Positions 46,882-56,931 are shown, numbered from the stretch's first letter. The stretch is DNA of 64,000 bases from Psychrobacter sp. NZS113 (GCF_015864825.1 NZ_JADYWL010000001.1:434001-498000); one strand, 5' to 3'. Notes: generated from the letters alone by a model not told the origin. Translations and numbers: made by a program.

Positions 46882-47736
46882 TTAGTTAGCGCCTGCAGCT
46901 TCTGCCAATTGTGCTGCAGGTAGATAGCCACCAATTTGCTGTCCTGCTTCAGTAAAGATAGCGGGAGTACCACGCACACCAAGTTTTGTACCCAATATCA
47001 TATGCTCTTGCACAGGATTGACACAGCTAGGTGCTTGAATGTTCGCACCTGCTTTTGCTTGATTCATGGCGGCTTTACGATCTTCACTACACCAAATCGC
47101 TTCCATCTTTGGTATGGACTCTTGGCTGCGTGGCCATGCTAAATAACGTACTTCGACACCGAGCGCATTGATGTCGTCTATCTCTGAATGCAATTTACGA
47201 CAATAACCACAGTCTGCATCGGTAAAGGCATAGATAATAGCCTTCGTTTCGCCTTTCGCTGGATAGATAACCATGTCTTTTTTATCAACTGCTTTTAGGG
47301 CTTCTTGCGCTGTGTTAGCAACCAAGGCAGCACTAATATCTACAGGAGCTTCTTGACCCACTGCGATGATTTGCCCTTGGATGATGTGCTTGCCAACCTT
47401 GTCAGTGAAAAAAGGAGGTAGCCCTTCTGCTGTTACCCAATAAATCCCGTCCATATCGGTTGGTACTGCTGAAACAATTTTCTCTTCGATACCAGACGCT
47501 TTCAAATTCGCTTGCAACGCATCTACCACGGTAGCGTCGTTACCTGCTGACGTTTCAGTAGCGCTGACGTTGGTCTTTGTATTATTGACAACACTGGTAT
47601 TGCTGGTTGCATCCGCTGCATTGTTTGAACAACCTGCCGCCACAACAACAAGCAATGCGCTCATCATAAAACGAGACAAGTTACTTTGAGGAAAGCGCTT
47701 ACGGGCCAAGGTGTTTTTTACAAAGGGAAGTGGCAT
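46882..47736 (-). CDS. dsbC: DsbC-like thiol:disulfide interchange lipoprotein
   Basis: A periplasmic disulfide isomerase, kept reduced by DsbD. The C-terminal thioredoxin fold has the active site DCGYC (about 177-180) and a later Cys pair (AIWCSED and QAPSC) as in DsbC; the N-terminal dimerisation domain is present. The N-terminus has a lipobox AAGC at C36 in an otherwise signal-peptide-like sequence, so the protein would be lipid-anchored, unlike soluble E. coli DsbC. An Asn/Thr/Ala-rich linker of about 40 residues follows. The ATG at 47736 follows AGGACACCC. A ~105-bp sequence lying 201 bp upstream matches the one before dsbD. Confidence 0.88.
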   Translation of the reverse strand: MPLPFVKNTLARKRFPQSNLSRFMMSALLVVVAAGCSNNAADATSNTSVVNNTKTNVSATETSAGNDATVVDALQANLKASGIEEKIVSAVPTDMDGIYWVTAEGLPPFFTDKVGKHIIQGQIIAVGQEAPVDISAALVANTAQEALKAVDKKDMVIYPAKGETKAIIYAFTDADCGYCRKLHSEIDDINALGVEVRYLAWPRSQESIPKMEAIWCSEDRKAAMNQAKAGANIQAPSCVNPVQEHMILGTKLGVRGTPAIFTEAGQQIGGYLPAAQLAEAAGAN

Positions 47737-48334
47737 ATGGGTGTCCTGTCGGCATCGAGCCTAATCGTAAATTTTTTAAGAAAGAAGGTGATAAATTATA
47801 TATATGATAGTGCATGGAAAACCCCTTAAGATTTTGAATATTAAGGAGATTCAAGAAAATATTGATCATGTAGGGTAAGCGGTAATGTCGTCTATATTAA
47901 CATATTTATGGTAAATAACAGCCACAGGCTATCGGTCTATAGTTGGTTCAATATAATTTCGATACAAGGAAACCGAGTGCAAGTTATACATTAGTATGCT
48001 TAGCGAGGATGACGATGTAGCGGATTCATATGAACTTGACTATATATAGATTATGATTACAGTGCTACTGATAAAGGTAAGCTCAAAAACTAAGATACAT
48101 TTGTACTATTTAATATCTATGCTTGTATCGCTAGGCTATTAATATGAGTGTTTTAAGAGCGTTCAAATACAAGGAAGGCTAGTAAAAGCATCATAAATAG
48201 CAGGTTGAGCGACCCTAAAACCATATCTGTCCTATATAAGATTAACCATAGTAGTATTTAACATTGTTTTTATCAGACTCTATATAATACGCTTATCACT
48301 ATTTATTTCAAAAAATTCATAATAAGGAACACAC
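47737..48334. other. Divergent intergenic region dsbC-like / DUF808 gene
   Basis: About 600 bases without a gene. It contains the 47937-48041 repeat; the rest is AT-rich and without clear structure. Confidence 0.5.
47937..48041 (-). repeat. ~105-bp dispersed repeat, copy upstream of dsbC-like gene
   Basis: The complement of this stretch matches 18791-18896. The core of about 65 bases differs at only two positions by eye; the outer parts differ more. It reads toward the dsbC-like gene, whose start is about 200 bp on, as copy one reads toward dsbD. Confidence 0.85.
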
Positions 48335-49270
48335 ATGGCAGGCGCCAGTTTATTACTCTTACTTGATGACATAAGCCTATTGATGGATGACGTCTCCGTC
48401 ATGACCAAGGTAGCTGCTAAAAAAACAGCCGGTTTGGTTGGGGATGATTTAGCACTCAACGCTGAGCAAGTAACTGGCGTTAGACCAAGTCGTGAATTGC
48501 CTGTCATCTGGGCAGTGGCCAAAGGCTCGTTCGTCAACAAGCTTATCTTAGTACCAGCAGCACTACTCATCAGTTATTTTATACCGTGGTTAATCACGCC
48601 TTTACTCATGATAGGCGGTCTATACCTGAGTTTTGAAGGGGCTGAAAAGGTTATTCATAAATTTTGGCCAAAGCTATTACCACATGATGAAGTACATGAA
48701 GCACGACGTGCGGCAAATGCGGATGATAATGTGGATATGGTCGCGTTTGAAAAAGATAAAATTAAAGGGGCTATTCGTACCGACTTTATTTTGTCAGCTG
48801 AAATCTTAGTCATCTCTTTAGGCGCAATAACTGCAGCAGGAGCAGGTATCTTAGAGAAAGGAATCGTGCTTTCTATCGTTGCTATTGTTGTGACCATTGG
48901 TATTTATGGTCTGGTTGCTGGTATTGTAAAAATTGATGATGCAGGCCTACATCTGATTGAGAAGCCAGATGCTAGCGATGGGACTCGCAAGCTTGGTCAG
49001 TTTATGCTATCTGCTGCACCAAAGCTGATGAAGTTTCTATCGATTGCTGGCACGATAGCTATGTTTTTAGTGGGTGGTGGTATTATCGCCCATGGTATTG
49101 CACCTTTAGAGCACTTTTTAGAAGGTATTGTGCATCAGATAGGGGTACTAGAAGGTTTGGTCACTATGTTGTTGCATGGCATTCTTGGATTCGTGGTTGG
49201 CGCCATTGTTTTATTTATCATCACTGTCATCAATAACGTCCGCGGTGGTAAAGAGTCTACTGCCCATTAA
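48335..49270 (+). CDS. yedI: DUF808 (YedI-type) membrane protein
   Basis: The 311-residue length and start MAGASLLLLLDDISLLMDDV fit the DUF808/YedI family. Around six hydrophobic segments are visible (for example ILVPAALLISYFIPWLITPLL near 75 and several after residue 150), with a charged cytoplasmic-looking stretch at 115-140. Other family blocks are KTAGLVGDDLALNAEQVTG and the C-terminal LLHGILGFVVGA. The function in E. coli is not established. The ATG follows ATAAGGAACA. It stands alone. A MITE-like element begins 13 bases past its stop. Confidence 0.88.
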   Translation: MAGASLLLLLDDISLLMDDVSVMTKVAAKKTAGLVGDDLALNAEQVTGVRPSRELPVIWAVAKGSFVNKLILVPAALLISYFIPWLITPLLMIGGLYLSFEGAEKVIHKFWPKLLPHDEVHEARRAANADDNVDMVAFEKDKIKGAIRTDFILSAEILVISLGAITAAGAGILEKGIVLSIVAIVVTIGIYGLVAGIVKIDDAGLHLIEKPDASDGTRKLGQFMLSAAPKLMKFLSIAGTIAMFLVGGGIIAHGIAPLEHFLEGIVHQIGVLEGLVTMLLHGILGFVVGAIVLFIITVINNVRGGKESTAH

Positions 49271-49283
49271 AATTTATAGATGC

Positions 49284-49457
49284 TAGGGCGTGTCCTCATT
49301 TTGAAAATGGTGCTAAAAATGAGATAAATGGCAGCTAAACAAGGAAGGTAGTACAGATAATATCGAGATATCAGCAAGCTACTTGACACAGTTTGGCAAA
49401 GATTTAGCCATTTTTAACCCATTTCACGTTTACTGTTCAGATTGGGGACACGTCCTA
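49284..49457. repeat. MITE-like element with long inverted ends (copy B)
   Basis: The left end TAGGGCGTGTCC matches the complement of the right end TAGGACGTGTCC at 11 of 12 positions. The similarity continues inward: AAATGGTGCTAAAAATGAGA on the left resembles the complement of the right arm. TA borders both ends. No ORF inside. It resembles the 474-743 element at its ends only (TAGGGC(A/G)TGT), so it may be mobilised by a related transposase. Confidence 0.65.
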
Positions 49458-49470
49458 ATTAGCAGGCAAT

Positions 49471-49503
49471 AAAAAGCCCCGCATATAATATGTGGGGCTT
49501 TTT
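49471..49503 (-). terminator. Terminator of rne
   Basis: AAAAAGCCCC and GGGGCTTTTT pair around a loop of about 13 AT-rich bases; the T-run on the minus strand is 24 bases past the rne stop. Confidence 0.85.
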
Positions 49504-49526
49504 ACGTTTAGAGTAGCTAATGACTA

Positions 49527-52500
49527 TTAACTGTCTGAGTTATCACTATCCAACTGTTCTGCTTGCGTTGGCTTCTTATGATCTGTCTTAGGCTTACGAG
49601 TGCGAGCCTTTGGGACTTTGGGTGTGGTTAAGTTGAACATACCTGTTTGAGGTAATAGTTGCTCAGCCACATTTTCGATCATGTTTTTATAACTGGCTAT
49701 CGTGGTTTTTGACTTTGCCGCCTGAATTTCTTCTTTAGTAGGTTCCTCTTTATTAGGCTCTTCTACTTTAGATTCAGGTGCTGGTTCGATAGCAGTATCA
49801 GCCGTCGCTTCATCACTTGTGCCACTAGTCTCTTCGGAATCTACGTTTTCAGTAGCCGTGTTTTCTTCAGCTGGCTGGTTGGTAGATTCTGATAAGGCTT
49901 GATCTGCCTCTAGCAGCTGTTCGCTATCAGCACTGACGTCGTCCGTCTGAGCCTGACTGGCTAGCGCATTGGCCTCTACATTATGAGCATCTACTTCGTT
50001 CTCCGCTTTTTCAGAGGCCACTTGCTCGGTACTAGTATCAGCCGCTTGTTCAGTCGGTAAACTTAACACTGCTGGCTCCTGATAATCAGGGTGCTGACCA
50101 CGTGGATCATTGCTAGCACGTTTGCCGATAGCACGAGGTTCAACGTCGGTTTTACCTTGCGTGGCTGCAAACTGACTGACCGCTTGGGTCATCGTTTCGA
50201 AGCGTGCTAGATAGTCCGCTGCTAATGGCTGATAGCCGTAGTTGCTAAAGTTAAAGCTTTGAGTTGCAAGCTCGTTACTATCGATAGCGCTTACGGTTGC
50301 ACCATTATCAGAGCTCTGAGCTTGCGCCATGTGCAACGCAACTGTCTCGATAAAGCAGTTGATCACGCCATCTGCTGTTAAGCGAGTCTGCGCTTCTGGC
50401 AACGTCGCACGAATGAACTCACCAACTGTACCGCGAATCGCTGGCACGCTTATAGCTGCTTGCTCGTTGACTTGAGGCTTTGGCGTCACTTGTGCCTGCT
50501 GACTAAGCACAACACGTGGATCGTTACTGGCCTGACCAAACTTCTCAGCAGTCACGTAGCGTGTCGCAAACAATGCTTCATGTGTCAGCTCAAGTGCAGA
50601 GTTACTCTTGGCGCTGTCACTATCATTGCTACCACTATTACTAGCCTCTACGCTAGGGCTAGTAGTCTGAGCGCTCGCAGCTTTCTCAGCATTGTCACTC
50701 TCATTACTGCTCTTAGTAGTTTCATCAATAGTAACTTCATCAGTAGCAGTTTCATCAGGCGTATTCGCCTCCTGAGGTTTCTCTGTTACTGGCGTGCTAT
50801 CTGCTTCAGCAACTACTGGCTTCACAGTGTTAGATGCGCTGTCTTTATCACTTTTGGATACTGACTGCTCATCTACGACAGGTTTTTTGATATCAGTGTT
50901 AGCATCAGCTTTCACGACGTTGTTTTGGCCATCATGACTATCGTCTTTAGCAGTGCTATCAACCTTAGCTTCGCTGACTTCTACAGCATTATCGTCAGTT
51001 GTTTTTTCAGCCGTGACCTTAACTTCAGCATCTTTTTTATCAGCGCTTCTGCTATTAGTCTGCGGTTGAGCATTAGGCGCTTTGGCTACTTCATCTTTCG
51101 CAACGTCATTTGCTGAGCTTTGCTTTTCAGTAGGTTGAGGTTTTGCCTGTGTTGACTTGCTGTCATCTAACGACAGATGCACAACTTCTGATGGCTTAAG
51201 CGCAGCAGGTGCTTCGTTGACCTGTAGCACGACTTCGTTAGGGTTCTGATTGCGACGCGTATTGGCTTGGTTTCTATTGCCGTTATTGCTTGCCGCTGCT
51301 TGCTGATTATGTTGTTTGACATTGTCTGCCGTTAGCGTTTCACCGCGCTCTAGCTTGCCACGTGAGCCGCGTTGAGTGTGCGATTTACGTTTAGTGCGAA
51401 CTTGCTCCTCTGATGCTTCGCTTTCTTTGTCATCAGTAGCGTTGCGCGCGTTTGCATTGCGGTTACTATTTTGATTATTACTGTCTTGACGATTGTTGCG
51501 ATTACGATCATTCGTACGTCTATTGTCATGCTGACGTTTGTCCTGATTGCTCGACTGTTTGTCGTCAGTATTATTTGCGACATTATTTGTAGCACTATCT
51601 GACGTGTTGCTATCAGCATCGCTACTTACATTATTGCTAGTCTCATCCGTTTGATCTTTTCTTTGACGCGGCTTAGAAGATCTAGATTTACGCGGTTTAC
51701 GTCTTCTTCTGTCTTCATTATTACTATCATCGGTATCGCTGTCAGAGGTATGACGATCCTGCTGACGATTAGTGTCGTTGTTTGACTGCTGCGCATCATT
51801 CTTCTGATTGCTGTTCTGCTGAGTTGCTTGCGCAGTGTTAGTTGCAGTAGTCAAAGCACTGTTATCAGTTTGTCCAAATGAGCCTAAGCTTTGTGCGCCA
51901 GTGTTTACTAGTGCTTCAATGGCTTCTGCTGCATCACTACTGCTCACGCTAGGAGTTGTTGATGCTTGGGGCGCTTGAGCAAATAGATTTGACAACCATG
52001 CTACGGCTTGTGGCTGTGCAGCTGTTTCAACATGCGCAGGAGCTGGTGCTTGAGTCGCTACTGGAGCGACAGGTGCTGCAACACTTTGGCTTTTGCTAGC
52101 TTGCGGTGCACGTGCAGATGAAACGTTCGTGGCATTTTTATTGTCGCGATGATCGTTGCTATGCTCAACGGTATTGCTTGGCTTATTATTAGGAGCCTTA
52201 TTGTCTACTGCTTGACGTGGCTGGCGAGTAGGCTGTTGTTCTGGACGTTCTTTTTCAGCTGTTTGCCAGTCAACTTCATAGCCCAAATCGCTATGTTCTT
52301 GGGCGGTATCCGTAATACGCTCATAGCTCGAAGGTGCAAAACCATCACGGTTGAAGTGCAGTTTGAAGTTTGGTGATTCCAAATGCGCATGCGGCAAAAT
52401 GGTAATACGCGTACCACTATCTTGCTCAAGATAGACTAGGCTGTCACGTTTTTCATTTAACAAGAATGCTGCGATGTCAGTCGGGACTTCTGCTTGTACT

Positions 52501-53801
52501 TCACCTTGACGCTCTTTAAGAGCAATTTGCTCAATTTGACGCATGATAGATAGTGACAATGAGCGCAAATCACGAATCATACCGTTACCATGGCAGCGTG
52601 GGCAGATGTAGCCAGTTGATTCTTCTAGTGAAGGACGTAGACGCTGACGGCTCATTTCCATGAGACCAAATTTAGAAATATCACCGAATTGAACGCGTGC
52701 ACGGTCATATTTAGTGGCATCAATCAGACGTTTTTCTACTTCTTTTTGATGCTTATTATCATTCATGTCAATGAAATCAATGACAATCAAACCACCCATA
52801 TCACGCAAACGTAGCTGACGAGCAATCTCATCGGCTGCTTCTAGGTTAGTGTGGTAAGCGGTCTCAGCGACATCTGAACCTTTGGTAGATTTTGCTGAGT
52901 TGATATCGATAGAGACCAATGCTTCCGTTTGGTCAATAACGATTGAGCCACCTGAAGGCAAACGAACTTCACGTTGATAGGCGGTTTCGATTTGTTTTTC
53001 GATATTAAAGCGCGAAAACATCGGCTCATAATCGGTATATTTACGTAGCTTTTCAGCTTGTTTTGGCATCACTGCATCGATAAATCCTGCCGCTTCAATG
53101 TAAGCGTTTTCGTTATCGATCCAAATTTCAGCGATGTCATCACGTAGATAATCGCGAACGGCACGTGTGACAACGCCCGCTTCTTGGTGAACCAAGCGCG
53201 GCGAAGGATATTTTTGGTTTTGTTCTTGGATAGCCTGCCAGATATTGAGAAGGTGGTTCAAATCGTGTTGCAAGTCTTCTTGAGTTTTACCAATACCAGC
53301 AGTACGAATGATGACACTCATACCTTTTGGCAAATCAAGATTACTCAGCATACGCTTCATGTCTTCACGAAGTTTGCCTGAGATTTGACGTGAGATACCA
53401 CCGCCACGAGGGTTGTTTGGCATCAATACCAGATAGCGACCTGCTAATGAGACATAAGTCGATAGGGCAGCGCCTTTGTTGCCACGCTCTTCTTTTTCAA
53501 CTTGGACGATTAATTCATCGCCTTCTTTGATCAGTTTTTTGATATTTTCGTCACGTGGGTTACCGCTTAGATATTCAGCAGAGATTTCACGAATCGGTAA
53601 AAAACCTTGACGCTGTGAGCCATATTCGACAAACACCGCTTCTAGCGACGGCTCGACACGGGTCACATGACCTTTATAGATGTTAGATTTTTTTTGTTCA
53701 CGGGTACGGTTTTCTAAGTCGAAATCGTACAGATGATTGCCTTTACATAAGGCGACACGAATTTCTTCGTTTTGAGTGGCGTTGATCAAAATGCGTTTCA
53801 T
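49527..53801 (-). CDS. rne: Ribonuclease E
   Basis: The endonuclease that starts mRNA decay and processes rRNA and tRNA. The N-terminal 500 residues hold the catalytic half: S1 domain (about 35-125), catalytic aspartates in VSIDINSAKSTKG and GGLIVIDFIDM, and the zinc link CPRCHGNG. The remaining about 900 residues are low complexity: an Arg-rich RRRRKPRKSRSSKPRQRKDQ patch, Asn/Arg repeats, then long Asp/Glu/Ser/Thr/Ala tracts and a short conserved tail KVPKARTRKPKTDHKKPT. This tail, the degradosome scaffold in other species, is far longer than in E. coli (1061 in total). The ATG follows ATAGGATAC. Confidence 0.96.
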   Translation of the reverse strand: MKRILINATQNEEIRVALCKGNHLYDFDLENRTREQKKSNIYKGHVTRVEPSLEAVFVEYGSQRQGFLPIREISAEYLSGNPRDENIKKLIKEGDELIVQVEKEERGNKGAALSTYVSLAGRYLVLMPNNPRGGGISRQISGKLREDMKRMLSNLDLPKGMSVIIRTAGIGKTQEDLQHDLNHLLNIWQAIQEQNQKYPSPRLVHQEAGVVTRAVRDYLRDDIAEIWIDNENAYIEAAGFIDAVMPKQAEKLRKYTDYEPMFSRFNIEKQIETAYQREVRLPSGGSIVIDQTEALVSIDINSAKSTKGSDVAETAYHTNLEAADEIARQLRLRDMGGLIVIDFIDMNDNKHQKEVEKRLIDATKYDRARVQFGDISKFGLMEMSRQRLRPSLEESTGYICPRCHGNGMIRDLRSLSLSIMRQIEQIALKERQGEVQAEVPTDIAAFLLNEKRDSLVYLEQDSGTRITILPHAHLESPNFKLHFNRDGFAPSSYERITDTAQEHSDLGYEVDWQTAEKERPEQQPTRQPRQAVDNKAPNNKPSNTVEHSNDHRDNKNATNVSSARAPQASKSQSVAAPVAPVATQAPAPAHVETAAQPQAVAWLSNLFAQAPQASTTPSVSSSDAAEAIEALVNTGAQSLGSFGQTDNSALTTATNTAQATQQNSNQKNDAQQSNNDTNRQQDRHTSDSDTDDSNNEDRRRRKPRKSRSSKPRQRKDQTDETSNNVSSDADSNTSDSATNNVANNTDDKQSSNQDKRQHDNRRTNDRNRNNRQDSNNQNSNRNANARNATDDKESEASEEQVRTKRKSHTQRGSRGKLERGETLTADNVKQHNQQAAASNNGNRNQANTRRNQNPNEVVLQVNEAPAALKPSEVVHLSLDDSKSTQAKPQPTEKQSSANDVAKDEVAKAPNAQPQTNSRSADKKDAEVKVTAEKTTDDNAVEVSEAKVDSTAKDDSHDGQNNVVKADANTDIKKPVVDEQSVSKSDKDSASNTVKPVVAEADSTPVTEKPQEANTPDETATDEVTIDETTKSSNESDNAEKAASAQTTSPSVEASNSGSNDSDSAKSNSALELTHEALFATRYVTAEKFGQASNDPRVVLSQQAQVTPKPQVNEQAAISVPAIRGTVGEFIRATLPEAQTRLTADGVINCFIETVALHMAQAQSSDNGATVSAIDSNELATQSFNFSNYGYQPLAADYLARFETMTQAVSQFAATQGKTDVEPRAIGKRASNDPRGQHPDYQEPAVLSLPTEQAADTSTEQVASEKAENEVDAHNVEANALASQAQTDDVSADSEQLLEADQALSESTNQPAEENTATENVDSEETSGTSDEATADTAIEPAPESKVEEPNKEEPTKEEIQAAKSKTTIASYKNMIENVAEQLLPQTGMFNLTTPKVPKARTRKPKTDHKKPTQAEQLDSDNSDS

Positions 53802-54944
53802 ATTTGTATCCTATGAGTACGCATAACAACGACGAGACGGGCTTTAGGGCGTGATAGCAAGTATGGCTAATGTGTTATTAGCATTGGTAGACGTTAGTCA
53901 ACGGTAGAACGTAAATGATGTATTTAATAAAGCGCTTGGGCTTTTTTAATGGCTTATTTTTACCTAAAGCATATTAGCAGTGCTAACGTAAATATAAATC
54001 GTATAGGGTGTAAGGCTATCTATTCATATCTTATTATTGATCGGCTTGGTTTAAATGTTCATGCGTTAGCATACTATTAAATTTTCATTATCAGTAAGTT
54101 CTGTTGGTAGCGATGTCAGCACGCTTTGTAAGAGCAATCGACGGTCAGTTACTGGCTTAAAAATATTGAAAAGATATATCGCTGTTGCAGTCAATCCATC
54201 AAAGTCTAGCAATAATATCGCTGTTATGAGTCCTATTATATAAAATAGTTATTCAGCAATTATCTCTCTAGGTAAAGCAATTGGTCATTCTTTATTTATC
54301 GTTCTTTCTGGTATAACGTCAATAATATCTTGGGTGTTTTAAGGTTAGGCATCGCGGCTTTGGATATTAGCGGGGCGTACTTGGCAAACAGAAGAAATGA
54401 CCAGGCTATCGGCGTGGTGCTGTATTTACATTGTTATCGTCATCTGTTTGACCACCAATACTTAGGCAGCTATCGATATACTTTTCGATCCTAATGCTAA
54501 ATCACCCATACTTGCTCAGCTACGCTCGCATAAAGGACTATCAAAAAATGTCATTGTTATGCAGGTTGTGAGTCAATGTAGTGTTATTAGCGATTGATAA
54601 ATAGGCATTTTGCCAAATTTATTAATGCTGAATTTATTAACACAAAGGTATTTAGTGTCACTATTTAATGTTATGGCACTGCATAAAAGTCAGTGCTGTT
54701 CTTTCAATTTATGGGCTAATATCTATAAATATCGGTAATGGATATTTTTAGACAGATAGTACACCTTAAAATTAGATGAAACGTACAATCTTGACAGGGT
54801 ATACAGCTTCTACCTTGTTGCTAGCAAGTAGCAAAAATGGTGGCCAGCTATCTGAAACAACAATGATTATTGCCGCAGCCTCTGCTTAATTGTCGCTCAA
54901 CATGCTAAACTATAGCAAATCTTTGTGTAAATACCTAACTAAAA
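53802..54944. other. 1.1-kb non-coding region between rne and rluC
   Basis: The longest gene-free stretch of the window. No supportable ORF, tRNA or strong terminator hairpin seen on either strand. It must contain the rne and rluC promoters. In E. coli, rne has a 361-base leader that mediates autoregulation; a comparable leader would fill only part of this. A small regulatory RNA cannot be excluded. Confidence 0.5.
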
Positions 54945-55970
54945 ATGACGAACTCAAAAATGACTGAAGACGCACCTACCCCCGAAGCTCCTGCTATCTT
55001 TAATAGCAAAACACGCCCGCAAAGCGCTGACGATGAAATCAGCAACTTTGGTAAGGTTAATTATCTTGAAGTAACACGCCATCAGCATGACCAACGCTTG
55101 GATAATTTTTTGTTGAACCGTTTAAAAGGTTTGCCAAAACCGCATATCTATAAAATGATTCGCTCTGATGAAATACGTGTCAATAACAAACGCTGCAAAG
55201 CGCACGATAGAGTACAGCGTGAAGACGTGGTGCGTATCGCGCCAGTGGTACTCGCTACTCGGGAAAAACCAATCATTAGCACCGAGTTTGCTAAAAGTTT
55301 ATTAGCACGCGTGGTTTATGAAGATGAAGGGATGCTAGTGCTGAATAAGCCTTCAGGCATCGCCGTTCATGGTGGCAGTGGTTTGGATTTTGGCGTTATC
55401 GAAGCCATGCGTGAAGTTACGGGTAAAAAATACCTAGAGCTGATACATCGTATTGATAAAGATACGTCAGGTCTGTTGATGATTTCTAAAAAACGCTCAG
55501 CACTAAAAGCATTGCAACAGCATCTAGTAGACAAAACTATCCAGAAGCATTACTTGTGTATCGCAAAAGGCCAACCAGCGCTAAATGAGCAACGTATCGA
55601 TGCGTCATTACTACGCTATACAGTTGCTAGTGGTGAACGCCGCGTCAAAGTAGATAAGCAAGACCCACAATCTAAAGAAAGCCAGACGGATATTGTCGTT
55701 CATGGTCGTTTTATGATTGCCGATCAGCCAGTTAGCTTGATCGAAGCCAAGCCTCTGACTGGGCGTACTCATCAAATTCGTGTGCATTTGGCTCATATTG
55801 GCCATGCTATCTTGGGTGATGATAAGTATAACGTACATGACAAATCAGGTGTTCACCGCCTGTGCTTACATGCGTGGCGCTTAGATATCCCAGGTTATGA
55901 AACTATTACCGCACCGCTACCAGATGATATGGCAGACTGGTTACCAGAGCAGATTACATTGCCTGAGTAA
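54945..55970 (+). CDS. rluC: 23S rRNA pseudouridine synthase, RluC type
   Basis: It converts uridines of 23S rRNA (955, 2504 and 2580 in E. coli) to pseudouridine. The 341-residue protein has an S4 RNA-binding domain at about 48-105 and the catalytic motif HRIDKDTSGL with D171, plus GRTHQIRVHLAHIGHAILGDDKY. The N-terminal 40 residues are an extension. Placement opposite rne on the other strand is conserved in many gammaproteobacteria, which supports RluC over RluD. Two in-frame ATGs (54945 and 54960) lack strong ribosome sites. Followed by a HAD phosphatase gene. Confidence 0.92.
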   Translation: MTNSKMTEDAPTPEAPAIFNSKTRPQSADDEISNFGKVNYLEVTRHQHDQRLDNFLLNRLKGLPKPHIYKMIRSDEIRVNNKRCKAHDRVQREDVVRIAPVVLATREKPIISTEFAKSLLARVVYEDEGMLVLNKPSGIAVHGGSGLDFGVIEAMREVTGKKYLELIHRIDKDTSGLLMISKKRSALKALQQHLVDKTIQKHYLCIAKGQPALNEQRIDASLLRYTVASGERRVKVDKQDPQSKESQTDIVVHGRFMIADQPVSLIEAKPLTGRTHQIRVHLAHIGHAILGDDKYNVHDKSGVHRLCLHAWRLDIPGYETITAPLPDDMADWLPEQITLPE

Positions 55971-56102
55971 GTAGCACAGCTCAATAAATGCTTTACCTGT
56001 TAAGTATCCATCCTAAACGTCACGAACTCTTATTTTTTCTAATAAGCCGCCGTGACGTTTTCGTATCTACACTTTATTATCACTATTTGCTAAGGTCTAT
56101 TC

Positions 56103-56816
56103 ATGAGTGAACAATCTGTAGCCAGTATTATCACCTCTGACGAAAACGCTTCGTTATTAACCAATCATCAGCTAGCAGATAAGACGCTGATTATCTTTGA
56201 TTGGGATGGTACATTGATGGACTCAATCGGTTTAATCGTTGAGTCGATGCATGTGGCAGGGCAGGCGCATGGGTTTCAGACGACAGATAAAGCCGTGCAG
56301 GACATCATTGGCCTTAGCCTAATGAATGGCATTGAGATTTTGTATCCGCAAGCAAGTGAGTCGCAGAAGCTGGCTATTCAACAAAGCTATGCAGAGTACT
56401 ATATTGCCAATAGTCACAGTACACCGCTTTTTGCGCCTATAGAAGATATGTTGCAGACTTTGCAGCAGCAGGGTAAAAAACTAGCGGTCGCAACTGGTAA
56501 AAAGCGAAAAGGTTTAGATCGTGTGTTAGATGCTTCAGAGAGTCATCATTACTTTGTGATGACGCGCTGTGCCGATGAAGCAGGCTCGAAACCTGATCCA
56601 CAGATGCTTATTGATATTCTGAATTATACGCAGAAGCAAATTTCTGATGCCGTATTTATCGGAGACAGCATCTATGATATTCAAATGGCGACTCAGCTAG
56701 GCATGACCAGCATAGCGGTGGATTATGGTACAGCATCTAATGCTGAGCTTGCCGCGCAGCAGCCTACTTATCAGGTTGATACACCAGAAGCACTGGCTAA
56801 ACTCTTATGTGGATAA
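56103..56816 (+). CDS. HAD-family hydrolase (phosphoglycolate phosphatase-like)
   Basis: A 237-residue haloacid dehalogenase-type phosphatase. Motif I is FDWDGTLMDS (D33 and D35), a cap domain follows, motif II is VATGKKRKGL, and the last motif is KPDP ... FIGDSIYDIQMA. The family resembles Gph/YieH enzymes but the substrate is not readable. It lies 132 bases after rluC, a neighbourhood seen in related genera. The ATG follows TAAGGTCTATTC. A bidirectional terminator closes it against engB. Confidence 0.88.
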   Translation: MSEQSVASIITSDENASLLTNHQLADKTLIIFDWDGTLMDSIGLIVESMHVAGQAHGFQTTDKAVQDIIGLSLMNGIEILYPQASESQKLAIQQSYAEYYIANSHSTPLFAPIEDMLQTLQQQGKKLAVATGKKRKGLDRVLDASESHHYFVMTRCADEAGSKPDPQMLIDILNYTQKQISDAVFIGDSIYDIQMATQLGMTSIAVDYGTASNAELAAQQPTYQVDTPEALAKLLCG

Positions 56817-56876
56817 TATCAATTTGAGTGGCTTAGCTATTTAATAGTGTCGCTACAATATGCTCTCTGTGACAAT

Positions 56877-56914
56877 AAAAAAGGGTTTATCGATAATAAC
56901 GATAAACCCTTTTT
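56877..56914. terminator. Bidirectional terminator between the HAD gene and engB
   Basis: AAAAAGGGTTTATCG and CGATAAACCCTTTTT pair perfectly around a seven-base loop. Confidence 0.92.
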
Positions 56915-56931
56915 ATGGAAAGCCATGAGAG

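Noticed and set aside
50460..50864. 134-codon plus-strand frame opposite rne
   Set aside because: It is the antisense of the low-complexity tail of RNase E, an expected by-product of biased codons; no ribosome site or family match.
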